From Arthrobacter sp. YN (lineage in GTDB: Bacteria > Actinomycetota > Actinomycetes > Actinomycetales > Micrococcaceae): a stretch of 64,000 bases of DNA. Below are positions 8,189 through 16,203 of this stretch, in pieces (the first letter of the stretch is position 1; each line of letters opens with the position of its first letter). The stretch is taken from contig NZ_CP022436.1 in the NCBI RefSeq assembly GCF_002224285.1, positions 3,100,001-3,164,000 on the forward strand, written 5' to 3'. The notes below the pieces were generated by a model. The model saw nothing but the letters and a program-made list of their open reading frames with translations, did not search any database and had not been told where the DNA came from. The translations under genes were made by a program, and so were the position numbers.

Positions 8189-8540
8189 CGGGGCAGATGT
8201 ACTGCTTCGCTGCAGCCGCCACAGTCAGGTGGTCCAAGGCCAGCGTGAGGTCTGAGGCGTAGTCATTCATGACGCCTTCGCGGTAAGAGTCCTTGCTGCG
8301 GAACAAGAGGTTCGCGCAGGCCTCGTACGCCTCACGCGTGAGCTCAGCGTCACTGGACTTCAAGGTTTTCAGTAGCGGGCGGAGTTCGATCAGCATCGCG
8401 TCTTGAACGGCCGTGCTCACCTGGGCGACCTGCTGAATCTCAGCCTCAACGGCGGGTGCCGCTTCGGTCACCGGCGCTGTGCAACCAGCGAGCACGAGCG
8501 CGGTGGCGAAGCTGACTGTTAGTCCCCCAATTTTCCCCAT
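8181..8540 (-). CDS. Prophage-encoded lipoprotein, opposite to the tail operon
   Basis: A 119-residue protein starting MGKIGGLTVSFATALVLAGC. The sequence LVLAGC is a lipobox, so Cys20 should be lipidated after export, leaving a mature, mostly helical protein of about 100 residues on the outer face of the membrane. A GTG at 8561 is an alternative start. It is the only minus-strand gene among the tail genes and overlaps the tail protein end by 8 bases. Own-promoter genes of this kind (morons) are often expressed in the lysogen, some excluding other phages. No family was recognised; the role is inferred. Confidence 0.7.
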   Translation of the reverse strand: MGKIGGLTVSFATALVLAGCTAPVTEAAPAVEAEIQQVAQVSTAVQDAMLIELRPLLKTLKSSDAELTREAYEACANLLFRSKDSYREGVMNDYASDLTLALDHLTVAAAAKQYICPAT

Positions 8541-8580
8541 GTCCGAATCGTAATCGATCACGGCGCGAATTAATACATCT

Positions 8581-8602
8581 GGCCCCTACTGGGGCCTTTC
8601 TC
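8581..8602 (+). terminator. Intrinsic terminator between lipoprotein gene and next tail gene
   Basis: GGCCCC (8581-8586) pairs with GGGGCC (8591-8596) around TACT and is followed by TTTCTC. The T-tract is on the plus strand. It lies just before the ribosome binding site of the next plus-strand gene, so it can interrupt late transcription entering the fibre genes. Confidence 0.65.
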
Positions 8603-8617
8603 ATGCCAGGAGGCAGC

Positions 8618-9088
8618 ATGCCGAACGTGCCAGTGACCGGCAACGTCACGGAGATCAGCGGTGATCACCTTGCCGGGATGAACCCGGAAATCCACTTCAA
8701 GCTGAACTCGCCACAGGCCAAGGCAGGGAAGATATTCCCCACTCAGATACTGACTGTGGCCCCTGCCTCCAATGGTTCTTTCACGGCCAATCTGGAGTCC
8801 ACCACGGACATGATGGACGACGCCTGGTACACCGTTTCGATCCAGTGGCTGGACGCCGGCGGGAACTACGTGAAGGCGGACTTCCCTGACTGGCAGCTCC
8901 AAGTGCCCACCACGGGTGGTTCGTTCACGAACCTGTTTGGCAAGCCTCCGAAGAACACGCGCATGGTCTACGTGTCCCTGACACCTCCAGACAACCCGCG
9001 TCCTTTCGCCCTGTGGCTGAAAGCCAATCCAGCCAATGACGACGACCCTGCGAACACGTGGGTCCTTAGTGAATGGGTGAACGTCTGA
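8618..9088 (+). CDS. Minor tail protein, function unknown
   Basis: A 156-residue protein starting at the ATG at 8618, with AGGAGG (8608-8613) four bases upstream; the ATG at 8603 has no such site. It is beta-rich, with segments VTGNVTEISGDHLAG, FPTQILTVAPASNGSFTANLE and WYTVSIQWLDAGG resembling small immunoglobulin-like or baseplate-connector domains. It ends at TGATG, sharing one base with the fibre gene, so the two are probably co-translated and may act together, for example as a connector for the fibre. No specific family was recognised. Confidence 0.55.
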   Translation: MPNVPVTGNVTEISGDHLAGMNPEIHFKLNSPQAKAGKIFPTQILTVAPASNGSFTANLESTTDMMDDAWYTVSIQWLDAGGNYVKADFPDWQLQVPTTGGSFTNLFGKPPKNTRMVYVSLTPPDNPRPFALWLKANPANDDDPANTWVLSEWVNV

Positions 9089-10557
9089 TGACATTCCAAT
9101 GGGTATTTCTTGCGGAGCTGAAGGGCGAGAAGGGTGATCTGGGGACGTGGCTGCAAGGCCTGCTTCCGGACAACACGGACCTGAATAACGTCACGCTGAC
9201 GACGCACACCGGGCTTTGGTACATCGCGAACACGGCGTCTGTGCTAACGATGACGAACCTGCCCCCGGGCGTGGTCACGGGCCCGGGCACTCTGGTTGTT
9301 GAGCGCGGCCCTGCCAGCTACGGGTACACCACCCAGACATACACCGTTATGGGTACTGGTCCGCAGCGGTGGTGGCGGCAGATGCTCACCGGTTCCACGT
9401 GGTCTGCGTGGAAGCGCCTGGATAACGGGGCGACGGTCTTGGCGGACGGCACGGACCTGAACACCCTCACTGGGTACAACGGCGCCGGGCAGTACTACAT
9501 CCCGAACGAGGCGACCGCAGCCACGCTGGTGAACAAACCAGCCGGTGCCGCGAACCGGGCCTCCTATCTTGTGGTCAGGTCCGGAAACGCTTCGGGGTCC
9601 TCGTACACGGAACAGGTGTACACGGTCCTGCAGACCACTCCGTCCCGGTGGTGGAGGACGCTCATCTCCGCCGGCGTCTGGTCCGAGTGGGAACGCATCG
9701 ACGGGGCCGGGTACTTTGTCCTGGACTCCGGGCATTACGGCACCCCGAACGCGTACCTGATTGACGAGTTCAACGCCCGCCACCCCATGGTCTCCACCGG
9801 CAACAAGGGCGTCGTAACTATCCGACTTGATCATGGGCTGACCGTCATCAAGACAACGATCATGCCCATGCTGAACTCAGGCGGCCGCAACTGGAAATGC
9901 CTGATCGCGATGAACTCCCGCAACTGGGCTAAGGCGGAGAACTCCGGCGCGTCGATGGCGGACGCTACGGCGTGGATTGATGCGGGCCACGAGTTCGCGA
10001 ACCACACCGCGGACGGGAACGCCACCGGCACCCACAAGGATCTCGACACCAAGGCCGCGATCTGGGACGGGATCGTGGTGGGAAAGCAGGAGCTCGAAGC
10101 GCAGCTCGGCCGGCCTGTGGAGCACTTCATCATGCCCGGCACAACCAACGGCATGGGTGGCCTTTCAACCGGGGCCAGCATAAGCGCTTTCTCCAGCACC
10201 TACGCGGGCTCGCTGATCATGGCCTTCCACGCTGTGTTCTCAGGGTCCATCCCGAACACACGATTCCGGGCACTGGATGGCCGAATCAAGCAGGGCGCAC
10301 AGCACTACACCATCGAGGACCAGACGGTCACGGCCATCAAGGGTCAGATCGACATTGCCGCGTCCACGAAGACGGCGTTGCAGCTCATGCTCCACCCGCG
10401 CAACCTCGATCAGCCCGGGTACCTCACGACGGCGAACCTCACTGAGATTTTCGCGTACCTCGACACCAAAATTGCGGCCGGCCAGCTTGTCGTGCTGGGC
10501 GCGAGCGACACCCACCGGGCAACTCTGGAGCCTGTCGGGGCAGCCCTAGTGCGCTAA
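9088..10557 (+). CDS. Tail fibre with pyocin-knob and polysaccharide deacetylase-like domains
   Basis: A 489-residue protein. Residues about 25-112 and 118-208 are two knob-like modules, each with NTDLNNV or DGTDLNTL, then W/Y-Y-I-x-N, and ending RWWRxxxxxxxWSxWxRxD, as in pyocin-knob domains of tail fibres. Residues about 235-489 resemble a NodB polysaccharide deacetylase: TIRLDHG in the place of the usual FDDG, and GHEFANHTADG in the place of GHEIGNHT. A role in binding and trimming cell wall glycan is likely. The changed metal-binding positions make activity uncertain. It is paralogous to the next gene, sharing LDGRIKxG-x-x-HY. Confidence 0.7.
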   Translation: MTFQWVFLAELKGEKGDLGTWLQGLLPDNTDLNNVTLTTHTGLWYIANTASVLTMTNLPPGVVTGPGTLVVERGPASYGYTTQTYTVMGTGPQRWWRQMLTGSTWSAWKRLDNGATVLADGTDLNTLTGYNGAGQYYIPNEATAATLVNKPAGAANRASYLVVRSGNASGSSYTEQVYTVLQTTPSRWWRTLISAGVWSEWERIDGAGYFVLDSGHYGTPNAYLIDEFNARHPMVSTGNKGVVTIRLDHGLTVIKTTIMPMLNSGGRNWKCLIAMNSRNWAKAENSGASMADATAWIDAGHEFANHTADGNATGTHKDLDTKAAIWDGIVVGKQELEAQLGRPVEHFIMPGTTNGMGGLSTGASISAFSSTYAGSLIMAFHAVFSGSIPNTRFRALDGRIKQGAQHYTIEDQTVTAIKGQIDIAASTKTALQLMLHPRNLDQPGYLTTANLTEIFAYLDTKIAAGQLVVLGASDTHRATLEPVGAALVR

Positions 10558-10580
10558 CCCACCACAACCCACACATCTTC

Positions 10581-10607
10581 GGGGCGGATCCATAACGGGT
10601 CCGCCCC
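10581..10607 (+). terminator. Stem-loop between the two fibre genes
   Basis: GGGGCGGATCC (10581-10591) pairs with GGGTCCGCCCC (10597-10607) with one G-U pair and loop ATAAC. Only a short ATTT follows, so termination is probably partial. It separates the two fibre cistrons. Confidence 0.6.
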
Positions 10608-10628
10608 ACGCATTTAAGGAGGCCATCC

Positions 10629-12806
10629 GTGGCTGTTGCAGGAATTCCGGGCCTCATCCGGTGGGTGCCCAATATGGCTTACAAGGCCGGGGAGCGTGTG
10701 GCCGCCCCAAACGGCGACATCGTAACGGCCAAAGTGGACTTCACGGCAGGCGCAAGCTACAACGCTGCTGACTGGAACGCTTCCACCCAGGACGCCCGCC
10801 TTGGCGCCGTTGAGGGCAGCACAGTGCAAGCTCTCCCCCGTTGGAAGGCCAACACTGTCTACACTGCCGGTCAACTGGTGGTTTCGCCGGCCGGTGACAT
10901 CGTTTCCGCTAAGGTCACGTTCACTTCCGCTGCAGCTTATGACGCGGCGAACTGGAACCTGGTCAACAGTGCCCTCAAAAAGGCCGGTGTGCTGGCAGAT
11001 GGTACGGACATCAACACTCTCCGGGCCCCGGGCATCTACACGGTGGCGTCCTCCGCTTCCGCGGCCACGATGGTGAACCTCCCGTTTGCTGTACCGTGTG
11101 AGATTTGGGTGAGCAAGAACGACGCGGCCACCCTGACTACGCAGCGCACTGTGGGTATCCCGCTGTCCAACGGCAACTTTGAGCTGTGGACCCGCACCAC
11201 CCGTTCCGCTTCGACGTGGGACACCTCGTGGCGGTCAGACCGCCAGTTCCAAGGCATCCTCGCTGACGGCACAAACCTGAACACTCTCCGGGTACCGGGG
11301 ACGTACATCATCTCCACCGCGACGTCCGCGGCGACGATGACGGGCATGCCGACGATCAGCGGCACAGCGGTCAACAACACCGCCGTACTGGAAGTCACCA
11401 CCGCCACCAACTCCAGCGCAGGCCAACAGCGGATTGAGATCTACGAATCCGATGGGGTCTACAAGAAGTTCAGCCGCATCACCCGGTCCGCGTCCTCGTG
11501 GCCCACCTGGCAGAACGACACCCCCACGCCGGCGGCTCCGGTAGTTACGGACCTGCTGCCTAATGCTGGCACGCGTCATGCCATGATCCAGCAGTTGGCC
11601 TACGCCCGCCGCGGGGCACTCGGTGTGCTTGATAAGGCAGTGGTTTCCATCAGGATGGACCACTGGCTGAATGACACATTCGCCAAGGTCCTTCCGCTGC
11701 TGGATAAGTACGACCTCTGCGCGAGCATCTGCCTCAACGTGGACAACATGGCCGACCCCCAGAACAACCTGATCACGTGGCCCCAGGTCACGGACATGGC
11801 GCTGCACAAGGGCGTTGAGATCTGGAACCACGGGTCAGACCACATCGACCACACCACACCGGAGACGATCGTTGACGCCATCGTGGGAGGCCAGTCCCGC
11901 CTACAGGCGGCTGTCGGTCCGAAGCTGGTTGTGGATGGCTGGATGTCCAACGGCTCGTCCTACTATGACAACTTCAACTTCGGGCGTGGATACAGCGCAT
12001 GGTTGAACACCCTTGCCGCTAAGGCGATACAGAACAGCCACGCCTTCGCAGACGGCAAGAACACTGGCTTCCTCCAACCCCTTGATGGCCGTATCAAAAT
12101 GGGGGGCTCGCACTACAGCGCAGAGGCTGGCGGTTCAGTCCCGACCATCGCCCGCATCGAAGAAGCCAAGAAGCACAAGCGCGGGATCACGATCTACTTC
12201 CATCCCGGCTCTATCGACACCGCTGGCGGGTTCGTCCTGTCGGACCTGGAGGCGCTATTCGCTTACCTTGCGGTGGAGCGCGACGCGGGACGGATCGAGG
12301 TGCTTACCGTTTCTGGAATGGGTGTTGCGGACGCTACCCATTCCCGTCGTGAGGACCTGCTGACAAACCGTCAGTTCGCTGACAGCGCGGCTAGCTGGAC
12401 CGTAGGTTCTGGCTGGACGTTCCGCACTGAGGGCGGCAAGACCCTCGCGTCCGGTTCTGGGACTGCTGGATCTCTGCACCAAAACGTCAGCCTCGCGACC
12501 AACTTTGGTTGGGCTATGGGCGGAATGTGTGAGCTGGTTGTGCCTGTGAAGGCAACAGGCGGCGTTGAAGCCTCTATCCGATTGCAGGTGCACGACACCA
12601 CTGATGACACCCAACTGAAGCGAGAGAAGGTTTTCACGCTTCCGGCCGATGGTTCAACCAAGTGGTGCCGGATCTTTGTCACGATGCCCGCCGAACTCAA
12701 AGGAGACGGTACCGGCTTTGTCACAACGTCGGTCCGGGCGACCTTCGCGGGTGTTTCTGGCGGGACGTTTGACCTAATGGACGAGCCGCATTTGCGGCCG
12801 GTTTAG
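10629..12806 (+). CDS. Large tail fibre with glycan-binding repeats and deacetylase-like domain
   Basis: A 725-residue protein started by GTG at 10629 after AAGGAGG (10616-10622). Residues 11-50 and 71-110 are two similar modules of the plan YxAGxxVxxPxGDIVxAK...YxAAxWN, like short chitin-binding modules. Two pyocin-knob-like modules follow (about 117-201 and 211-300). Residues 330-565 resemble a polysaccharide deacetylase (SIRMDHW, then NHGSDH matching the H-x3-H metal motif). Residues 580-725 form a beta-sandwich-like C-terminal domain. It is homologous to the preceding fibre but longer. It probably recognises and perhaps modifies the host surface polymer; activity is not proven by the motifs. 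Confidence 0.7.
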   Translation: MAVAGIPGLIRWVPNMAYKAGERVAAPNGDIVTAKVDFTAGASYNAADWNASTQDARLGAVEGSTVQALPRWKANTVYTAGQLVVSPAGDIVSAKVTFTSAAAYDAANWNLVNSALKKAGVLADGTDINTLRAPGIYTVASSASAATMVNLPFAVPCEIWVSKNDAATLTTQRTVGIPLSNGNFELWTRTTRSASTWDTSWRSDRQFQGILADGTNLNTLRVPGTYIISTATSAATMTGMPTISGTAVNNTAVLEVTTATNSSAGQQRIEIYESDGVYKKFSRITRSASSWPTWQNDTPTPAAPVVTDLLPNAGTRHAMIQQLAYARRGALGVLDKAVVSIRMDHWLNDTFAKVLPLLDKYDLCASICLNVDNMADPQNNLITWPQVTDMALHKGVEIWNHGSDHIDHTTPETIVDAIVGGQSRLQAAVGPKLVVDGWMSNGSSYYDNFNFGRGYSAWLNTLAAKAIQNSHAFADGKNTGFLQPLDGRIKMGGSHYSAEAGGSVPTIARIEEAKKHKRGITIYFHPGSIDTAGGFVLSDLEALFAYLAVERDAGRIEVLTVSGMGVADATHSRREDLLTNRQFADSAASWTVGSGWTFRTEGGKTLASGSGTAGSLHQNVSLATNFGWAMGGMCELVVPVKATGGVEASIRLQVHDTTDDTQLKREKVFTLPADGSTKWCRIFVTMPAELKGDGTGFVTTSVRATFAGVSGGTFDLMDEPHLRPV

Positions 12807-12816
12807 GGAGGCCCCA

Positions 12817-13116
12817 TTGATTGACGGAATCCCCGCATGGGTGGGCCTCTCCAGCCCCGTGGCGGCCACGCTGGCAGTGTTCTGGCTGGTCTTCACGGGG
12901 CGCTTGGTAACCCGGGCATCACACAACGACGTCGTGCAGGTCTACGAGAAAACACTCACCCGGACGGAAGCGGACCGGGACGGGTGGAAAGCCTCGTCCG
13001 AACGGAAGGGCGAAACCATCTCAGTGCTTGCCAACGCCAACGCCGAACTACTCGAAACGGCCCGCACCACAAAGCACGTCATGACCTCTCTGCAGGAAGC
13101 AGGTGGTACGTCGTGA
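12817..13116 (+). CDS. Small phage membrane protein with coiled coil
   Basis: A 99-residue protein starting at TTG 12817 after GGGAGG (12806-12812). Residues 9-29 form one membrane helix (SSPVAATLAVFWLVFTGRLV). The rest is a polar helix likely to be a coiled coil. Single-helix proteins of this shape sit before the lysin genes of many actinophages and are sometimes holin or spanin-like, but no family was recognised. It overlaps the next start as GTGA. Confidence 0.6.
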   Translation: MIDGIPAWVGLSSPVAATLAVFWLVFTGRLVTRASHNDVVQVYEKTLTRTEADRDGWKASSERKGETISVLANANAELLETARTTKHVMTSLQEAGGTS

Positions 13117-13340
13117 AGTGGTTCAAACGAGCGCAGCCAAAAGCACCGAACCTGACCAGCCCGGATCCCGAACCGCTGGCGAGGGACCTTGCAGAGGCGG
13201 CACAGATGCACGTCATGGCCGAACGGCAAGCACACACCGCCTCCGTCGCCGCCAACGACCTCCGCCAAGTCAACCTCCGAAACGGTTTCGCGCCGGCCAT
13301 AGAAGCATCCATCATCCGAAAGTTAGGAGGCGCCACGTGA
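13113..13340 (+). CDS. Small phage protein of unknown function
   Basis: A 75-residue polar protein starting with GTG at 13113, overlapping the previous stop as GTGA; AGGTGG (13101-13106) lies upstream. It has a basic N-terminus (VKWFKRAQPKAPN) and a helical middle (ARDLAEAAQMHVMAERQAH). It ends inside the next gene's start (GTGA at 13337). Small conserved proteins of this kind occur between fibre and lysin genes in Arthrobacter phages; the function is not known to me. Confidence 0.6.
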   Translation: MKWFKRAQPKAPNLTSPDPEPLARDLAEAAQMHVMAERQAHTASVAANDLRQVNLRNGFAPAIEASIIRKLGGAT

Positions 13341-13723
13341 AGAAGAAATGCATCTTGAAGGGTGTCATCTTCACCACCATTGGCCTCTCCATCCTCGCAG
13401 TCTATTGGCTGCTTGGCCTGCCAGGGCTGTACATCGGCTACGTGGCCGGTTCGTTCTGGGTAGCCCTGCCGATCATCTACTGGATCACGGCCCCGGACTG
13501 GTGGAAGACGCGGACCGGCCGGGCACTCATGATGCTGCTGGCGTCGTTGGCGTCCCTGTTCATCCTGATCATCACCAGCGGACTCTTCGGCGCTACACCA
13601 CTGCGGGAGGTCTTCCGCCTCGTGATCTACAGCGCAGTTCTGGTGGCCGCCGTCCGGCTGGCCGTCCTCTTCTTCCAGCTCCGCCTGGACGCCGACTGGA
13701 CAAACGATAAGGACAAGCGATGA
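13337..13723 (+). CDS. Phage membrane protein with four predicted helices
   Basis: A 128-residue protein starting with GTG at 13337 after TAGGAGG (13324-13330). About four hydrophobic segments are visible: residues 9-25, 32-52, 64-84 and 90-112. It ends with a charged tail. It lies directly before the endolysin with a 4-base overlap, so it is a candidate holin or antiholin. The later two-helix protein is another candidate, and sequence alone does not decide between them. Confidence 0.6.
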   Translation: MKKKCILKGVIFTTIGLSILAVYWLLGLPGLYIGYVAGSFWVALPIIYWITAPDWWKTRTGRALMMLLASLASLFILIITSGLFGATPLREVFRLVIYSAVLVAAVRLAVLFFQLRLDADWTNDKDKR

Positions 13724-14496
13724 AGCAGTTGATCACCCCGAATCCGAACATCAAGTGCTATCCGGGTTGGTGCTTGATGTACGTCCGTCAGGCGTTCGGA
13801 CTGAATGGCCTCTACCCAAGCGCCACCGCCGGGTGGAACGCGGCCCGGTATAAGCACCGGGACCGCAACTTCCCCGCCGGCCGGTGGGTGCCGGTCTGGT
13901 TCCACCTCGGGGAGGAACCACTGGGCCACGTTGCCTTGATGGCCCCTGACGGGTCGGTGTTCTCCACGAGTGACCCCAGCAACACCCCGCACCACCACCC
14001 GAACCTTGACCACCTCCTGTCCTACTACAGGGCACTCCGCCCCACCTACCTCGGCTGGACGGAAGACATCGAAGGCGTGGCCGTAGTCAAGGCCGCTGAT
14101 TCAATCAACCTCACAGGCTCCACCACATCAGAAGGAGACGCCGACATGGCCGCACTCGATTACATCCAGGACATCGCCTACGAAGGCTGGAAGGACAAGG
14201 ACGGTAAGCAGCATCCCGGCTTCATGCTGGTCATCGAAGAGAACCAGCGCCGCCTGGACGGGCTCACCCAGTTGATCCTCCCGGGCGTGAGTGGCGAACG
14301 CAACGCCGGCCCCATCCCGCAGATGCTGGCGGACCTGCAGGGCGGCCAAGCTGCGATCCTCTCCGCGCTGGAGAACCTCGGCAAGGGCGAACCCGTGGAC
14401 GTCGAAGCCATGAAGGAAGCGGCGCGAGCGGGCGCCGCGGAAGCACTGGCCGGGCTGGAAGCCATCGCCACCGTCACACTGAGCCAGGAAGGCTGA
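13720..14496 (+). CDS. Endolysin with N-terminal CHAP-type peptidase domain
   Basis: A 258-residue protein. YPGWCLMYVRQAF (Cys18) and LGHVALM (His70) match the Cys and His of CHAP amidase/endopeptidase domains, which cut peptidoglycan peptides. A later stretch HPNLDHLLSYYR resembles the end of that domain. Residues about 125-258 contain a helical region (DIQDIAYEGW, ENQRRLDGLTQL) and an Ala-rich C-terminus, perhaps for wall binding. It overlaps the preceding membrane gene by 4 bases and precedes a membrane protein by 3 bases, giving a compact lysis cassette. Confidence 0.75.
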   Translation: MKQLITPNPNIKCYPGWCLMYVRQAFGLNGLYPSATAGWNAARYKHRDRNFPAGRWVPVWFHLGEEPLGHVALMAPDGSVFSTSDPSNTPHHHPNLDHLLSYYRALRPTYLGWTEDIEGVAVVKAADSINLTGSTTSEGDADMAALDYIQDIAYEGWKDKDGKQHPGFMLVIEENQRRLDGLTQLILPGVSGERNAGPIPQMLADLQGGQAAILSALENLGKGEPVDVEAMKEAARAGAAEALAGLEAIATVTLSQEG

Positions 14497-14499
14497 CCC

Positions 14500-14931
14500 A
14501 TGGCTGATCACGTTGCTGTCCCGTCGCAAGTCGCGAACCCGTGGCGGGCTGTTTGGCGGACGTTCTGGGAGGTGCTGGTCCCTGCCGTGCTGCTGGTTGT
14601 CACGGTGGGCCCAACCGTCCTGAACATCCTTGCTGAAGAGCTCGGCGCGGTCCTGCCTGCCGGGATCATCGCCTGGCTGCTGGGCGCGGCCGGTGTTCTC
14701 GCAGCTCTGGCGGGCGCGTTCGCACGCATCGCAGCGATCCCCCGGGTGAATGAGTTGCTCAAGGGGGTCAAGCTTGATGCCGGCGCACCCGTAGCGCCTA
14801 AGGCTGTCACTGGTCATATCACCATCGAAAACGGCGGCCTGACTGTAACCGGTGAGACCAAGCTTGATGCCGAGCCGTCGTCTGGAAACCTGTACATCGA
14901 CAGCAACGGCATCGTCCGCCGCAAGGAGTAA
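14500..14931 (+). CDS. Holin-like membrane protein with a tail-protein-like C-terminus
   Basis: A 143-residue protein. Two membrane helices are visible (residues about 25-45 and 50-72), the usual shape of a small holin, which permeabilises the membrane for lysis. Residues 105-143 are not typical of a holin: GHITIENGGLTVTG and NLYIDSNGIVRRKE closely resemble ITIENGGLQVTG and NVYIDPTTGSLKLIT of the 272-residue tail protein at 7370-8188. Either the C-terminus is a reused structural module or the holin call is wrong. It is the last plus-strand gene and is followed by a strong terminator. Confidence 0.6.
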   Translation: MADHVAVPSQVANPWRAVWRTFWEVLVPAVLLVVTVGPTVLNILAEELGAVLPAGIIAWLLGAAGVLAALAGAFARIAAIPRVNELLKGVKLDAGAPVAPKAVTGHITIENGGLTVTGETKLDAEPSSGNLYIDSNGIVRRKE

Positions 14932-14935
14932 CGCG

Positions 14936-14970
14936 AAGACCCCCACCCTTTACCGGGTGGGGGTCTTTTT
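14936..14970. terminator. Strong bidirectional terminator between convergent phage operons
   Basis: AAGACCCCCACCC (14936-14948) pairs perfectly with GGGTGGGGGTCTT (14955-14967), with TTTTT on the plus strand. It ends the late operon. The minus-strand gene at 14950-15153 ends inside it. Confidence 0.9.
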
Positions 14971-15153
14971 GTCGTTGGCGGGCATCACTGCCCGGAGATC
15001 GTTTCCGACCGCTTCCCAATCAGAAGGGCGTTCGCGCTTCAACCTCCGCTTCATGAGGCTTCCAGTGGTCCGGCCGGAGAGATCCATCATCGCCAGGAAC
15101 CCGGAGACCTTACTCTCAAACTCTGTCGCCGCGTGGTCATAGCGTTGCGGCAT
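14950..15153 (-). CDS. Small phage protein, function unknown
   Basis: A 67-residue protein read from an ATG that overlaps the previous gene's TGA (ATGA at 15153). It has a basic middle (MKRRLKRERPSDW). It is the last gene of the minus-strand cassette and its 3' end lies in the shared terminator. The ORF continues upstream, but only this start is coupled to the neighbour. No family was recognised. Confidence 0.5.
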   Translation of the reverse strand: MPQRYDHAATEFESKVSGFLAMMDLSGRTTGSLMKRRLKRERPSDWEAVGNDLRAVMPANDKKTPTR

Positions 15154-15536
15154 CAGCCCTCCAGCCGTTCCAGCAGGTCCTTGTGCTTCTCCGCGAGTCC
15201 ACGGACCAACGCCAGCGCGTCCTCCTGGTGGACGTAGCGTCTGCCTTCTTTGAGGTAGTGTCTCGCGTTGTTGAAGTTGAGGTCTCGCGGGTGGACCATC
15301 GGGGTTTGTGCCTGAGCCATCAACTTTTCGTAGTGCTGACGTCTCTCGTCCTCGGCCATCTGCCGTTTCCGTGGGTGGCACTCATCGAGGTGGTCTGAGG
15401 CCTCATCCTCGCAGACGTGGAACGCTCCGCCGAAGGTGCGGAAGTCGCAGAGCTGACACTCCAGCACGTACCAGTCATCCCGCACGCTGTCATGCTGTGG
15501 GACGGCTTCCATGTAGGGGAGAGTCGTGACGCTCAT
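15153..15536 (-). CDS. Phage protein with C2H2-like zinc finger
   Basis: A 127-residue protein. Residues 27-54 contain CQLC, then C and H (HVCEDEASDHLDECH), consistent with a small zinc-binding finger. The C-terminal half is helical and charged. It overlaps its neighbours on both sides by about 4 bases, so the whole cassette is one operon. DNA or RNA binding is possible but not shown by the motif alone. Confidence 0.55.
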   Translation of the reverse strand: MSVTTLPYMEAVPQHDSVRDDWYVLECQLCDFRTFGGAFHVCEDEASDHLDECHPRKRQMAEDERRQHYEKLMAQAQTPMVHPRDLNFNNARHYLKEGRRYVHQEDALALVRGLAEKHKDLLERLEG

Positions 15537-15811
15537 TGGCTAACTCCGTTCCCTTGGCACTCGGGGCAGTATGTTCGACGTCCTTTGGCGGGCCCTAGGA
15601 GTCCCTTTCCCTTGCACTTTGGGCAGGGAATGGCGATGAAAGTGTTCTGGCCAGATTCCACTTCATGCTTGTGCTTAGCTACCTGCACATCAAGAGGATC
15701 GCCGCCGTAATAGTTAGGGCGCCAACGGCAGCTACAGAACCACTCGCCGTTGTCAATTGGAATCCAGTAGTGATTCGGTTCTGCGATAAATGACTTCGCC
15801 ACTACGCCCAC
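15533..15811 (-). CDS. Phage protein with DnaJ-type zinc-binding repeat
   Basis: A 92-residue protein. The C-terminus holds CPKCKGKG and CPECQGNG, two CxxCxGxG knuckles as in the DnaJ zinc centre, spaced to bind one zinc. The N-terminal half has a further CSC. Stand-alone proteins with this knuckle are common in actinophages, with no assigned role. It overlaps the following DUF6221 gene by 10 bases. Confidence 0.6.
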   Translation of the reverse strand: MGVVAKSFIAEPNHYWIPIDNGEWFCSCRWRPNYYGGDPLDVQVAKHKHEVESGQNTFIAIPCPKCKGKGLLGPAKGRRTYCPECQGNGVSQ

Positions 15812-16203
15812 TCCTTCCGATAATCAGGATGATCAGAGTAGACGGCGGCGAGGGCATAGAGGATGCTGTCCGCGCTGCCTTCGTCCTTGCCGCCCATCTC
15901 AGACGTTAGTGCGCTATCCAGCCACGCAACGTCGTCCGTCAGCTCGATGACACGTCGCTTTGCGGCGCACTCGGCAAGGACGCGGGCCGGGTTATTGCGG
16001 GCGATGTGATCGGCGTAGGAGGACGCGACTGTGGTGCCCACTGGAGCGAGGCGCAGGCCGAACACTTCCCGGAATGTATTGCCCCAGTAGGGGCCGGCGC
16101 GTGAGGGTGAATCTGCTGCGGCTTGGGCAGCGGCATCGTCTTCGGCTATGCGGGCAAGCAAGAACTCCACTATTGGCTTGGTTGAGTCTTCCAAGTCGCT
16201 CAT
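15802..16203 (-). CDS. DUF6221-like protein (copy 2)
   Basis: A 133-residue protein. The N-terminus has IVEFLLARIAEDDAAAQAA, and the middle has HIARNNPARVLAECAAKRRVIEL, which resembles the DUF6221 family found in Streptomyces, Arthrobacter and their phages. The end (ALAAVYSDHPDYRKEWA) matches the usual C-terminus. The neighbour at 16200-16508 is related, so the pair is probably an old duplication. The biochemical role is unknown. Confidence 0.65.
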   Translation of the reverse strand: MSDLEDSTKPIVEFLLARIAEDDAAAQAAADSPSRAGPYWGNTFREVFGLRLAPVGTTVASSYADHIARNNPARVLAECAAKRRVIELTDDVAWLDSALTSEMGGKDEGSADSILYALAAVYSDHPDYRKEWA

